Numbered from the stretch's first letter, positions 17,286 through 27,161 are shown. The stretch is DNA of 64,000 nt from Vibrio sp. CK2-1 (GCF_021726515.1 NZ_JAKKCJ010000009.1:1-64000); one strand, 5' to 3'. Translations and numbers: made by a program. Notes: generated from the letters alone by a model not told the origin.

Positions 17286-19157
17286 TTATCCTACCTGTTT
17301 ATAACCAGTAGGTACTTCCAGTAAGATGCGTTTGATACAATCTAAATCAAAATCATGACAACAAATATCAAGTTGTTTTAGAACAAGAGACATTTCTTCC
17401 CAACTTAAACTTTCTTCACTAGCCGTCATGATTTTAGGATGACAAGTTCCAGTCACATTCTCGCCAATTAATAATTCTTCATACAGCTTTTCACCAGGTC
17501 TCAGGCCAGTGAATTTGATTTCAATATCCCCATCTTTCTTTTCACCTTCTTCTGTGCACTTCTCTGTCATCCCCATTAGGTGGATCATGCGTTTAGCAAG
17601 GTCTAGGATTTTAACTGGCTCTCCCATATCCAATACAAACACTTGTCCATTATGGCCAATGGCGCCAGCTTGAATTACTAGCTGGGCTGCTTCTGGTATT
17701 AACATGAAGAAGCGGGTGATATCTGGATGGGTAACGGTAACAGGGCCACCTTTACGGATTTGCTTTTTGAATAGCGGCACTACTGAACCAGAAGAGCCGA
17801 GTACGTTACCAAAACGAACCATGGTAAAGCAGGTTTGGGACTGCCTATCTGATAATGCTTGAAGTACTAGTTCAGCTAAGCGTTTACTTGCGCCCATTAT
17901 ATTTGTAGGGCGTACGGCTTTATCGGTTGAGATAAGTGTGAAATTTTTAACGCCAGTATTAATAGCAGCCTCTGCGACACACCAGGTGCCGAAGACATTA
18001 TTGCGAATACCTTCGACAATATTGTCTTCTACTAGGGGAACGTGTTTGTATGCTGCAGCATGATATACAGTTTCAATATCGTAGGCTCTCATCAGCTTTT
18101 CAACTCGGTTCTGTCGTTGTGCTGACCCAAGTGCTGCTACTATTTTTGTATCAAATTTGAGGTGTTTTTTAGCTTGCTGTAGCTCTTGATCAATCTTATA
18201 TAAGTTGTACTCGTTAAGCTCAAACAAAACGATGCATTTGGGGTTTAGACTAACGATTTGGCGACATAGCTCGGAGCCAATGGAGCCTCCAGCACCGGTT
18301 ACCATAATGTTTTTTTCGGTAATATTTTGGCTTAATAATTTGGGAACAGGGTCTACGGGAGTTCGCCCGAGTAGATCGGCAACCTCTAGATCTTTGATTT
18401 CATCGATTTGTGCACGCCCGGTTGCAATATCTTCTACAGAAGGCACTGACTGAACTTCGATTGGCCAGTTAGATAATTTATTTAATAAGCGTAACCGCTC
18501 CCCTTTATTTATGTTGTTTATTGCTAATAGTAGTTTGACTGGCCGGTATAGGTTTTTTAAACGTTCAAAATCAGAGCTAGGGTGCACCCTTAAACCATAT
18601 ATGACCTGTCCTATTTTTTTAGGGTCATCATCAAATAGTACAGCGGGGTTATATTCTTCACCAGATGTAAGTGCAAAGGCAAGATCTCTGCCAGTAGCTC
18701 CTGCTCCATAAATAAATACGTTTGGTTTGTTGCGGCGATAGTATTGGTGGTAGTAGTTACGAATTAAAATTCTAGGACCACCAAGAGATAAAATGGCAAA
18801 ACCTGCAAAGATAAGTGGTACGCTTCGTGGAACAAAAGAATGGAAATAGAAGCTTGAGATACTCAATGCGATTGTTGAAAAACCGACAGCTAAGAATATA
18901 TGGCCAAGTGCGGCTATCATCATATATCGAATAACCGCACGATACATACCGAGCTTAATAAAGGCGATGATAGTGACAGATACTGTGACTAACCAACTTA
19001 AAATTTCTGGAGTATTGATTGGAAAGTGTGTATGTCCAAGACGAACTGCAACGGCCGCATAGAGAGAGACTGTGATAGCTGCAATATCGTAGATGGCATT
19101 GATAATACGTTTTTCATTACGGCGGATTTTCAACAAGTTTTTGAGAGTTCGGTACAT
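17286..19157 (-). CDS. WbpM/CapD-type nucleotide-sugar C6 (4,6-)dehydratase, membrane-bound
   Basis: Large FlaA1-family dehydratase (623 aa). Several hydrophobic segments fill residues 15-130, followed by a first nucleotide-binding-like region (FIYGAGATGRDLA) and the catalytic SDR part from about residue 280 (VTGAGGSIGSELC). The catalytic triad is of the SMK type: the usual Tyr is replaced by Met in STDKAVRPTNIMGASKR, as in WbpM. WbpM acts on UDP-GlcNAc to give the UDP-4-keto-6-deoxy sugar used for QuiNAc or FucNAc. It reads opposite to its likely partners at 19677 and 20655. The start at 19157 has a weak ribosome site. Confidence 0.9.
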   Translation of the reverse strand: MYRTLKNLLKIRRNEKRIINAIYDIAAITVSLYAAVAVRLGHTHFPINTPEILSWLVTVSVTIIAFIKLGMYRAVIRYMMIAALGHIFLAVGFSTIALSISSFYFHSFVPRSVPLIFAGFAILSLGGPRILIRNYYHQYYRRNKPNVFIYGAGATGRDLAFALTSGEEYNPAVLFDDDPKKIGQVIYGLRVHPSSDFERLKNLYRPVKLLLAINNINKGERLRLLNKLSNWPIEVQSVPSVEDIATGRAQIDEIKDLEVADLLGRTPVDPVPKLLSQNITEKNIMVTGAGGSIGSELCRQIVSLNPKCIVLFELNEYNLYKIDQELQQAKKHLKFDTKIVAALGSAQRQNRVEKLMRAYDIETVYHAAAYKHVPLVEDNIVEGIRNNVFGTWCVAEAAINTGVKNFTLISTDKAVRPTNIMGASKRLAELVLQALSDRQSQTCFTMVRFGNVLGSSGSVVPLFKKQIRKGGPVTVTHPDITRFFMLIPEAAQLVIQAGAIGHNGQVFVLDMGEPVKILDLAKRMIHLMGMTEKCTEEGEKKDGDIEIKFTGLRPGEKLYEELLIGENVTGTCHPKIMTASEESLSWEEMSLVLKQLDICCHDFDLDCIKRILLEVPTGYKQVG

Positions 19158-19676
19158 ATAGGAGATAACTTGTACAAGTGAGGAATCAGGTAAGCTAGAT
19201 TGTAAACGGCTTTGTAGCCATTTTCTATAAACAGTTTAGTATATTATTAAAAGCGAGGGGAGGCCGCCCTGGTTCCTAGTCCCTAGTTTCTAGGAAAAGC
19301 GTAAAAGATTGTTGTTTCTAGGAAAAGCGTAAAAGATTGTTTCGTGAAGCGTGGAAAGCTAGGTGCAGAGTTGGGTTACTAGGACGTTTCACTAGGGAGT
19401 TTTTTATTCTGTCACTCCGCACATGAGCCTAAGCGAAGAATATGTGGAATCTCCTAAAACGCGTTGAGATTTAATTTATATAAAATGTGAGTAACGTGCT
19501 GTGGGAGATACTGAATCGCGTTCGTTCCTTACTTGTTCAGCATGACGGTTTATTTGAGCTTCGAGAGGCGAGTACGCTGAGGTCGGGAGCCGAAGAGCGA
19601 AAAGCAATCTTGGATAACTCGGCTCTCGAAGCGCACTCGAACCTCGGATCTGTTTTTTTAAATTAAGAGTAATTAA
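19158..19676. repeat. Repeat-rich intergenic region (519 bp)
   Basis: No gene is seen. 19274-19345 holds CTAGTCCCTAGTTTCTAGG followed by two copies of TTTCTAGGAAAAGCGTAAA. 19411-19547 is a pair of hairpin units facing each other (GTCACTCCGCACATGAGCCT ... CATGACGG side) of the family also found near 28.2, 35.6, 37.0, 38.1, 50.0 and 54.9 kb. 19560-19650 holds GAGCCGAAGAGCGAAAAGC-type repeats. Promoters for both flanking genes must lie here but none is clear. Confidence 0.6.
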
Positions 19677-20636
19677 ATGAATTTATTAATCACTGGCGCA
19701 ACTGGCTTTGTGGGAAGTCGCTTGGTGGACGTTGCGCTAGATAAACAATATAAGGTCTCCGCTGTGAGGCGTTCTGAGCCTGTACCAATTGTGGATTCTG
19801 AGCAGCGGTTGCAATGGTGTACTGGAAACCTTTCTCCCGAATTTGATTGGTCTAAAAACTTAACTGATATTGATTGTGTAATTCATTGCGCTGCTCGTGT
19901 TCACCAAATGCAGGAAGAGGCGCAGGATATTCAAGCGGTTTATGATGAAACTAACTACCATGGTACTTTAAATTTAGCTCAACAAGCTGTAGACGCTGGA
20001 GTAAAACGCTTTATTTTTTTAAGCTCAATTAAGGTCAATGGCGAGCAAACGGAGTCGGGTAAACCTTTTTTTCCGAAAGCCTCTGCTCCACCGGTCGATC
20101 CTTATGGTTTAAGTAAATATAAAGCAGAAATAGCCTTGATGGAGCTTGCTCAAAAAACAGGGTTAGAAGTAGTTATTCTTCGCCCACCTCTAGTCTATGG
20201 ACCAGGAGTTAAAGCCAATTTTCAATCAATGATGAAATGGGTCCGTCGATCGATTCCTTTACCATTAGGGGCAATCCATAATCAGAGAAGCTTGGTTTAT
20301 CTGGATAACTTAGTAGCTCTAATTACGGTGTGTATTAAGCACCCTAATGCCGTGAATCAAACTTTTTTAGTCTCTGATGATTATGATGTATCGACCACTC
20401 AACTGTTAAAGCAAATTAAACGGTCATCTAAGTCTCACAGTGTACTGCTGCCTATTCCCATGAGTTGGTTTAATCTTGTAGCAAGCCTGGTTGGTAAGCC
20501 ACAGATTGCACAACGTTTATGTGGTTCATTACAAGTGGATATCTCTGAAACTAAAAAACAGTTAAACTGGCAGCCACCCGTTTCTTGGGAACAAGGGATC
20601 TCGGAAACGGTTAGGTATTATCTCCAATCTAAGTAG
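19677..20636 (+). CDS. NAD-dependent epimerase/4-reductase (WbpV/WreQ-like)
   Basis: Extended SDR of 319 aa with GATGFVGSRL at residue 7, HCAARVHQM, FLSSIKVNGE, the catalytic Y-x-x-x-K in DPYGLSKYKAE and RPPLVYGPGVKANF. It closely resembles the reductases/epimerases found beside small initiating sugar transferases in QuiNAc loci (WbpV, WreQ), where the enzyme reduces the UDP-4-keto sugar made by a WbpM-type dehydratase. Both partners are present here (17286 and 20655). GalE-type epimerase activity is the alternative. It is the first gene of a plus-strand unit that runs to 24490. Confidence 0.8.
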   Translation: MNLLITGATGFVGSRLVDVALDKQYKVSAVRRSEPVPIVDSEQRLQWCTGNLSPEFDWSKNLTDIDCVIHCAARVHQMQEEAQDIQAVYDETNYHGTLNLAQQAVDAGVKRFIFLSSIKVNGEQTESGKPFFPKASAPPVDPYGLSKYKAEIALMELAQKTGLEVVILRPPLVYGPGVKANFQSMMKWVRRSIPLPLGAIHNQRSLVYLDNLVALITVCIKHPNAVNQTFLVSDDYDVSTTQLLKQIKRSSKSHSVLLPIPMSWFNLVASLVGKPQIAQRLCGSLQVDISETKKQLNWQPPVSWEQGISETVRYYLQSK

Positions 20637-20654
20637 TTATTAGGAATGCCATTA

Positions 20655-21203
20655 ATGTTGCGGTTATTTGATTTTATTTTTGCTTTTTTCGGCCTGTTAT
20701 TTCTTTGGCCGGTGCTGTTAGTGCTCATCCTTATTGGTTATTTCGATACGGGCTCGCCTTTGTTTTTTCAAACTCGTGTTGGACGAAATCAAAAACCATT
20801 TACCTTAATAAAATTTAGAACTATGCCTGTTGATACTCAGTCTGTTGCAACCCATTTGGTTGGGGCTAATTCTGTGACTAAACTTGGGGCTTTTCTGCGT
20901 AAAACGAAATTGGATGAATTGCCTCAGTTGATTAATGTGGTAAAAGGAGAAATGAGTCTGGTAGGCCCAAGACCTAACTTGTTTAATCAAATTGAGCTAA
21001 TTGAGGAGCGAGAAAAAAGAAGCGTTTATAGCGTACGTCCTGGTATTACGGGGTTAGCTCAAGTTAATGAAGTTGATATGTCAGAACCTGAAAAATTGGC
21101 GCAATGGGATCAGGAAATGATCCAAACAATGACGGTGAAAAATTACTTTTCTTATATTATTAAAACAGTACTAGGAAAAGGCGCCGGTGATCGTGTTGTT
21201 TAA
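20655..21203 (+). CDS. Small initiating sugar-1-phosphate transferase (WecP/WreU/PglC-like)
   Basis: Monotopic phosphoglycosyltransferase (about 182 aa) that moves a HexNAc-1-phosphate to undecaprenyl phosphate. It has one N-terminal membrane helix, then KFRTM, KLDELPQLINVVKGEMSLVG, GPRP and RPGITGLAQVN, the full Bac_transf signature including the catalytic DE pair. Without the N-terminal TM domains of WbaP it belongs to the short class. AGGA abuts the ATG at 20646 but is 9 nt from the ATG at 20655, so the latter start is preferred. It lies directly after the putative QuiNAc reductase, its likely substrate supplier. Confidence 0.88.
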   Translation: MLRLFDFIFAFFGLLFLWPVLLVLILIGYFDTGSPLFFQTRVGRNQKPFTLIKFRTMPVDTQSVATHLVGANSVTKLGAFLRKTKLDELPQLINVVKGEMSLVGPRPNLFNQIELIEEREKRSVYSVRPGITGLAQVNEVDMSEPEKLAQWDQEMIQTMTVKNYFSYIIKTVLGKGAGDRVV

Positions 21204-21234
21204 TCAAGGAAGGGCTTAATAGCGAGGCAATAGA

Positions 21235-22536
21235 TTGAATTCATCAGATCCTAAGGTAACATTCTTTGAGCTAAAGAAGTCACTGTTGTACTCGGTTTTT
21301 TTGCAGATCTTAAATCGCGGTGTACTATTTTTAATTGGTATATTTCTCGCTCGGCAATTGCCCCCTCAAGATTTTGGTCAATATGGTTATTTGATTTCTA
21401 TTGCTGCTTTAACTGCAATACCCGCGATGGCTGGAGTTAATGTCTATTTAGTCAAGCAACTCCCTCGTCTAAGCTCTTCAGCTCAAGGTAAGTTGGTTAA
21501 TCAATCATTCGCTTATTCTTCTTTGAGTCATTGGTCGTTAAGCCATGTATTATTGATGAGTCTAATCAGTAGCATTGTAGTTATGCTTGCTTTTGTTTTA
21601 GGTTGGATTTCTGTTCCTTTTTTATTATTGCTGCTTTCCCTTGGGATTAGTTTGTTCAAAGCATTATTAAATGAACGAACGACTATGATTCAAGCAAATG
21701 GCTATGTCTCTACTTCCATTGCTATTTCTCTTGTTCTTTTTCCCTGCCTGAATTTAGCAATATTATTCGTTTTATATGCTCTAGGCTGGATATCCTTAGC
21801 TTCTGTTTTGGTGAGTCAAGTTGTTGCTCTTATTGTGAGTATTTTGGTTGGGGTTGTGAGTACTACGAAAATAGTCGGTCGATATCAATCTATACAAGAG
21901 TCAGAGTTATCATCAATAAACCATTATCGACATTGGTTCCCTTTCGCTATGGTTGCTGGCGTTCAAACCTTGAATATGGAAGGCGCTGCATTTCTTACTG
22001 GTTGGCTTGGATATTATGAACAGTTAGCTTATTTAAAAATTGCCCTCCAAGGAGCTGGTGTATTGTTGATTATTAGCTTTGCTCTGAATGCCGTATTATC
22101 ACCTAAAATTGCTTATTATCAGTGTGATAAAAAGCTTCTTCAAGAAATACTGACTAAGTCTATGCGCTTGTGTTTATGTGGCGCGCTAGCTATGTTGTTA
22201 TTTTTTATTCTTGGTGGTGAGTTTTTTATTCAAACCTTATTTGGTCAGTCATACCTCGCTGCTTATTCCCCTTTTGTTATTGTGTCATGTGGTTATGCCG
22301 TATTATTGCTTTCGGGGCAGGGACTAACTTTATTAAATATTACGGGACACGAAAAATTAGCGTTGAAGATAACGCTGTTAGGCTTAATCATTAACGGTTT
22401 TTTACTTATCAACTTAGTGCCATCTTATCAAGCGATCGGGGCGGCAACGTCAATGGCAATGAGCTTTACGCTACAAGGTGTTCTATGTGCTTACTTTGCA
22501 TATAAAAAGCTAGGTATTAAGACATGGGTAAGATGA
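21235..22536 (+). CDS. Wzx-like polysaccharide flippase
   Basis: Integral membrane protein (433 aa) with about 12 hydrophobic segments, of the polysaccharide-synthesis (PST/MOP) transporter superfamily. The N-terminal LNRGVLFLIGIFLARQLPPQDFGQYGYL pattern (split here over residues 22-50) is typical of Wzx. It would flip undecaprenyl-linked repeat units to the periplasm. The start is TTG with GAGG 7 nt upstream. It lies between the initiating transferase and two glycosyltransferase candidates. No Wzy polymerase is recognisable beside it. Confidence 0.85.
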   Translation: MNSSDPKVTFFELKKSLLYSVFLQILNRGVLFLIGIFLARQLPPQDFGQYGYLISIAALTAIPAMAGVNVYLVKQLPRLSSSAQGKLVNQSFAYSSLSHWSLSHVLLMSLISSIVVMLAFVLGWISVPFLLLLLSLGISLFKALLNERTTMIQANGYVSTSIAISLVLFPCLNLAILFVLYALGWISLASVLVSQVVALIVSILVGVVSTTKIVGRYQSIQESELSSINHYRHWFPFAMVAGVQTLNMEGAAFLTGWLGYYEQLAYLKIALQGAGVLLIISFALNAVLSPKIAYYQCDKKLLQEILTKSMRLCLCGALAMLLFFILGGEFFIQTLFGQSYLAAYSPFVIVSCGYAVLLLSGQGLTLLNITGHEKLALKITLLGLIINGFLLINLVPSYQAIGAATSMAMSFTLQGVLCAYFAYKKLGIKTWVR

Positions 22537-22555
22537 AATTAAGGAAGGAAAGTCA

Positions 22556-23674
22556 GTGCTAAAGGAGGAAAACAGTCTTATACCAGATGAGTCTCATTGG
22601 TCTGTTAGTTTTAAGGGCGTGAGTGTTTGGAGCTATTTTAGAAGCACTTATCAGCAACGAAAAATACTGACTTACAAACCTAGGGTTGACATTTCTTTAG
22701 CCTCTTTAACTGCTCTGTGGCTGTTCCTTACTTTGAGGTTTCGCAGGCAAGACAAGGTGGTATTGACGACATCACGTGATCAGCTTAATCAATTTATTGA
22801 ACACCACTTTGATACTTCTAATACGATACTTTTTCAGCGCTCGGAGCAGCTACCCGGTAATGTTTTCTTTATTGAGCTAATTTGGTTTTTGTTTCGTAAA
22901 TGTACTCATGTGGTTAAACGTAAAGAAAGAAATGCGTTATTGGCTCGAGTTAACCAAATTTCTAATTCCCAATTAAACGCTAATCTAGCCAATCAAGTGG
23001 TTGGAGATTTTTATTATAATAGATTTTTACATGTATTTTTGAAGGGTAAGCAAGTTTATTATTCAAACTGTGTTATTCCTAAAATCGAGAAATACATGAA
23101 TCTGCATGCATGTGTAGACGAGCACTCCAGACAAAGGAATAGCACTGAAATTCAGCACGGGGTGATCAGTTTTGATCACCCTGATTATGCCAACATTCCT
23201 ACTGGCTTTATCAAAGGTACTTTATTGGTTTGGAATGAGTTTTGGGCTGAAAAATTAGTGAATGAGGTTGGCTATGGAGGAGTGGTAGAGCATTCTGATT
23301 TTAATGAAATTATTTATGATTCATCAATTATAAAAACTTACGACCGTTTAGTTTATTCAACAGTATCGGATATTTTTTCTCATTGGATCGTTAATACGAT
23401 GTCAAGTTTTGACTCAACCCTTATTCAGAAGCACCCAAGAGATTTTTTTCCATATCCACAAGGCTTCAAGATCGGCGTGGGTATTAATCCTTTTTGTGCT
23501 AAGAAAGTATTTATTCATGATTCTACTTTGATCACTATGCTTATTGCCAATCAGTGTTTCTTCTATTACGTAATTTTACCTGACGAAGAGGATGCTGACG
23601 TTAAAGTTCGTTTGATGAAGCGTTATGGGGCGGTTTATCAGAGTCATTATCTTATTTATCGTAATATTGAGTAG
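22556..23674 (+). CDS. Unrecognised protein, possible glycosyltransferase
   Basis: A 372-aa protein that I cannot assign to a named family. It is largely soluble apart from one hydrophobic stretch near residue 60 (SLTALWLFLTLRF). STEIQHGVISFDHPDY (about residue 200) and LIQKHPRDFFPYP (about 290) recall the H-G-V and K-H-P motifs of GT-B polysialyl- and capsule-type transferases. GTG start with AAGGAAGG 6-13 nt upstream. It lies between wzx and a GT2 gene, so a glycosyltransferase role is likely by position. It has too few hydrophobic segments to be Wzy. Confidence 0.45.
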   Translation: MLKEENSLIPDESHWSVSFKGVSVWSYFRSTYQQRKILTYKPRVDISLASLTALWLFLTLRFRRQDKVVLTTSRDQLNQFIEHHFDTSNTILFQRSEQLPGNVFFIELIWFLFRKCTHVVKRKERNALLARVNQISNSQLNANLANQVVGDFYYNRFLHVFLKGKQVYYSNCVIPKIEKYMNLHACVDEHSRQRNSTEIQHGVISFDHPDYANIPTGFIKGTLLVWNEFWAEKLVNEVGYGGVVEHSDFNEIIYDSSIIKTYDRLVYSTVSDIFSHWIVNTMSSFDSTLIQKHPRDFFPYPQGFKIGVGINPFCAKKVFIHDSTLITMLIANQCFFYYVILPDEEDADVKVRLMKRYGAVYQSHYLIYRNIE

Positions 23675-23677
23675 ATT

Positions 23678-24490
23678 ATGTTTTCAGTCTTAATCTCAGT
23701 TTATTCTAAAGAAAACCCGATCTATTTTGCTATGGCATTAGAGAGTATCTATGCTCAAACCTTATTGCCTTCCGAGGTTATCTTAATACAAGATGGGCCT
23801 ATTGGTATTGAGTTGGAGAATGTTGTCGAGCTGTTTTCGGAAAAGCTACCTATACGTTGTATTGTGTTGGAAAAGAATGTGGGGCTGGGGGAGGCATTGA
23901 ATATTGGCTTATCTGAATGCCAGTTTGATATTGTGATGCGGGCAGATAGTGATGATGTAAACTTTCCTGAGCGATTTAAAAATCAATATGATTTTCTTAT
24001 AAAGAATCCCAACATTGCGGTAGTAAGCGCTCATGTAGCTGAGTTTCAAGAAGATTTGAATGATGATCTCGTTATTAAACGAATTCCTCTTGATAAGGCG
24101 ATCTCTACATCAATTTTAACTCGTAATCCGATAAATCACATGGCTGCTGCATTAAGAAAAAGTGCTGTGCTTTCGGTCGGTAATTATCAAGATATGCCAT
24201 TGATGGAGGATTATTATTTGTGGCTCCGTTTACACTTTGGTCATTTTAAATTAGCGAATTTAGATGAAGTATTGGTTTATGCGCGAGTGGGTAATGACAT
24301 GTTAGGTCGACGAAGAGGATGGCGCTACGCTATGTCAGAGTTACGATTGTTGAAAGTTATTTATCATAAAGGTTGGAGTGCAAATTGGTTAGTTGGAGGA
24401 CATTTTATTCTTCGTGCTTTTATCCGTCTCATGCCAAAGAGTGTATTAGAGCTTATTTATCGTTATTTGCGCTCATTACCTAAACACTAG
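23678..24490 (+). CDS. Family 2 glycosyltransferase (AmsE-like)
   Basis: GT-A fold transferase (270 aa): FSVLISVYSKENPIYFAMAL at the N-terminus, VILIQDGP (first Asp), NVGLGEALNIGL, and the D-x-D-type MRADSDDVNFPERF around residue 85. NPINHMAAALRKS and LMEDYYLWLRL are conserved in the AmsE group of exopolysaccharide transferases. It starts 3 nt after the preceding gene and ends 2 nt from the end of the convergent WbaP-like gene. The donor sugar is unknown. Confidence 0.88.
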   Translation: MFSVLISVYSKENPIYFAMALESIYAQTLLPSEVILIQDGPIGIELENVVELFSEKLPIRCIVLEKNVGLGEALNIGLSECQFDIVMRADSDDVNFPERFKNQYDFLIKNPNIAVVSAHVAEFQEDLNDDLVIKRIPLDKAISTSILTRNPINHMAAALRKSAVLSVGNYQDMPLMEDYYLWLRLHFGHFKLANLDEVLVYARVGNDMLGRRRGWRYAMSELRLLKVIYHKGWSANWLVGGHFILRAFIRLMPKSVLELIYRYLRSLPKH

Positions 24491-24492
24491 TG

Positions 24493-25716
24493 TTACCTTG
24501 CCCCGCTTCCCGTTAATATTGTTTTAATAGTCTTCAAAATAATATTCATATCTAACCAAAATGATAAATGCTTTATGTAATAAAAGTCATAAGCCAGTTT
24601 GTGCTTTGTTGTATCGGTTGAGTCTGCATACCCTTGAATCACTTGAGCCCATCCAGTGATGCCAGGTTTCACTATATGGCGATAGTGGTAAAAAGGGATC
24701 TCTTGCTTAAATTGTTCAACAAAATGTGGTTGTTCTGGGCGTGGGCCAATTAGTGCCATATCGCCTTTTAGTACATTCCATACTTGAGGTAGTTCATCAA
24801 GTCGAGACAACCTCAATAGTTTTCCTATTGTAGTTATTCTATTCTCTTCTTGGGTCGCAAATCTCTGATCCGTACTTTCATCATCATTGGGTCTCATAGT
24901 TCTAAATTTATAGATATAGAACTTTCGTCCTTTTTGCCCAACACGTTGCTGCTTATAAAATATTGAGCCTTGATTCTCTAAAAAAATAACAATCGATATG
25001 ATGAGAAAAAGGGCGGCAACGATCGGAGATAGCAATAAGATTAAAGCGGACTCCCATAGCTGTTTAATACTTAAATATAGGCTAGGTGGGTTTAATTGAC
25101 CTATAGCATTCTCAGTTAATGCAATTACATGTAATTTGCCATCTAGCTGATCTTGCAAACTGCTTGAGTTGAATACAGGGATACCTTGAACACAGCAATC
25201 TGTGATGAACGCTTCTTCTGTTTCTGATAGCTCAGAATGAAGGTCGACGATGATACCGTTTCGTACTTGCTTTGGATCAAATGGTGAAGCTATTTTTTCA
25301 AATGAAAGGTTTGATTTATTCGTAAATACTTCATTCACGTTTGGCATGATTGACAGTATCCGCTGTGCTCGCCTTATTCTGATGAACTCACATATTGTCA
25401 GAGCAATAATAGTGGCATAAAAACCGTGTACAAGGGGGGAGCGAGCATAGTCAAGTCGGAATAAAACAATGATGACTAAACCAAGCGCATAGATTACTAA
25501 CGTAGATGGAATGAGATAATAGAGCGGCGAAGTGAACTGATATTGAGAAATTCGTCGTAATGAAAAAACAATTAACCAATAGCTAGTGTAAACAAAAACG
25601 AGCGCATTTATTACGGTGTTTGGAAAAAGTAACTGCTCTCTAACCATATCATTAGTTAAAGTGCAGTAGAGTGTGATAAGTAGGCTACTGAGTAGGTAGT
25701 ATATTTGAGTTTTCAC
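24493..25716 (-). CDS. Polyprenyl glycosylphosphotransferase (WbaP/WcaJ type)
   Basis: Full-length initiating sugar-1-phosphate transferase (407 aa). Four N-terminal membrane segments are followed by a CoA-binding-like region and a re-entrant helix near residue 225. The C-terminal catalytic domain has IYKFRTMRPND, LSRLDELPQVWNVLKGD, LIGPRPEQPHFVEQF and KPGITGWAQV. It probably loads glucose- or galactose-1-phosphate on undecaprenyl phosphate. Its orientation and the presence of a second, short initiating enzyme at 20655 suggest that it serves a separate polysaccharide. Confidence 0.92.
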   Translation of the reverse strand: MKTQIYYLLSSLLITLYCTLTNDMVREQLLFPNTVINALVFVYTSYWLIVFSLRRISQYQFTSPLYYLIPSTLVIYALGLVIIVLFRLDYARSPLVHGFYATIIALTICEFIRIRRAQRILSIMPNVNEVFTNKSNLSFEKIASPFDPKQVRNGIIVDLHSELSETEEAFITDCCVQGIPVFNSSSLQDQLDGKLHVIALTENAIGQLNPPSLYLSIKQLWESALILLLSPIVAALFLIISIVIFLENQGSIFYKQQRVGQKGRKFYIYKFRTMRPNDDESTDQRFATQEENRITTIGKLLRLSRLDELPQVWNVLKGDMALIGPRPEQPHFVEQFKQEIPFYHYRHIVKPGITGWAQVIQGYADSTDTTKHKLAYDFYYIKHLSFWLDMNIILKTIKTILTGSGAR

Positions 25717-25852
25717 TATGAATTCTTTGTTTTAAAAAGCAGCTAGTATGATTCATTTACTTGGTGGTAAATGCAAGTATTGTCTTTGGTTTTGTCGATT
25801 CATTTATCTAATTATCTTATACTATCCGCATATTAATTGATGAGAGTGTTTT

Positions 25853-27019
25853 ATGAAAATTGCCATCGCAGGTACCGGCTATGTCGGCCTTTCAAACGCT
25901 GTTTTGTTGTCACAACACCATGAAGTGGTTGCAGTTGATATCATCCCTGAAAAAGTGGAGATGATTAATAATCGTCAATCACCAATCGCCGATGCTGAAA
26001 TCGAACAGTTTCTCGCTGAAAAAGATCTCAATCTTACTGCGACGTTAGATAAACACGCGGCCTACCAAGATGCAGAATTTGTCGTGATCGCGACGCCTAC
26101 CGATTACGATCCGCAAACCAATTATTTTAATACTTCATCAGTTGAAGCTGTGATTCGTGATGTTATTGCGATTAACCCAGATTCGGTGATGGTGATTAAA
26201 TCGACTGTGCCAGTGGGCTATACCGCCAATATTAAGCAAGAAATGCAGTGTGAGAATATTATTTTTTCACCTGAATTTTTACGTGAAGGCCGTGCTCTAT
26301 TTGATAACTTACACCCATCTCGCATTATTGTCGGTGAGCAATCTGAACGTGCTCAAGTCTTTGCCAATTTATTAGTTGAAGGCGCAATTAAGCAAGACAT
26401 TGATGTGCTGTTTACTGATTCAACTGAAGCAGAAGCGGTGAAGTTGTTCTCTAATACTTATCTGGCTCTGCGTGTTGCGTATTTCAATGAATTAGACTCT
26501 TACGCCGAAGCCAATGGTTTGGATGCGCGTCAAATCATCGAAGGGGTAGGTTTAGACCCTCGCATTGGTAATCATTACAACAACCCGTCATTTGGTTACG
26601 GTGGCTACTGTCTACCAAAAGATACTAAGCAGTTGTTGGCTAACTATGACTCTGTACCCAATAATATTATTGGTGCCATTGTCGATGCTAACCGCACTCG
26701 TAAAGACTTCGTGGCTGATTCAATTTTGAAGCGCGAGCCTAAAGTTGTCGGTATCTACCGTTTAATTATGAAAGCCGGTTCAGATAACTTCCGAGCTTCC
26801 AGTGTTCAAGGCATTATGAAACGCTTGAAAGCCAAAGGCATTGAAGTAGTAGTGTATGAGCCTGTGTTAAAAGAAGATGATTTCTTTAACTCTCGCGTTG
26901 TTCGTGACTTTGATGAGTTTAAGCAAATCTCGGATGTGATTGTCTCAAACCGTATGGTAGAAGAGCTTGCCGATGTTGAAGGTAAGGTTTATACCCGAGA
27001 TTTGTTTGGTTCAGATTAG
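25853..27019 (+). CDS. ugd: UDP-glucose 6-dehydrogenase
   Basis: Oxidises UDP-glucose to UDP-glucuronate with two NAD+, supplying acidic sugars for capsule or LPS. Rossmann loop [13 protein letters not shown] lies at residues 7-19, then [24 protein letters not shown], and the catalytic Cys in [18 protein letters not shown]. Length is 388 aa, as in the short Ugd type of Vibrio and E. coli. It is read divergently from the WbaP-like gene. A TATACT hexamer lies about 30 bp before the ATG. Confidence 0.95.
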   Translation: MKIAIAGTGYVGLSNAVLLSQHHEVVAVDIIPEKVEMINNRQSPIADAEIEQFLAEKDLNLTATLDKHAAYQDAEFVVIATPTDYDPQTNYFNTSSVEAVIRDVIAINPDSVMVIKSTVPVGYTANIKQEMQCENIIFSPEFLREGRALFDNLHPSRIIVGEQSERAQVFANLLVEGAIKQDIDVLFTDSTEAEAVKLFSNTYLALRVAYFNELDSYAEANGLDARQIIEGVGLDPRIGNHYNNPSFGYGGYCLPKDTKQLLANYDSVPNNIIGAIVDANRTRKDFVADSILKREPKVVGIYRLIMKAGSDNFRASSVQGIMKRLKAKGIEVVVYEPVLKEDDFFNSRVVRDFDEFKQISDVIVSNRMVEELADVEGKVYTRDLFGSD

Positions 27020-27161
27020 TTTCGTGACTCGGGAGCTTCGCTTCTCGTAGCTAGTTACTCGAAAAAGCAAAGAGCGGATCGAGCAACTAACAGCGGAGCG
27101 TTCGAGCCACGAGATTCGACTATCTTTTTCTAGGAACCTCTTTGCATTTAAAAGGATTTTT
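27020..27161. repeat. Intergenic inverted repeats between ugd and the DHH gene
   Basis: The gap consists mostly of the CTCGTAGCTAG / CGAGCCACGAG-type repeats: TTCGCTTCTCGTAGCTAG faces GAGCGTTCGAGCCACGAG across an A-rich middle. TTCTAGGAACC follows and AAAGGA serves the next gene. Confidence 0.55.
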
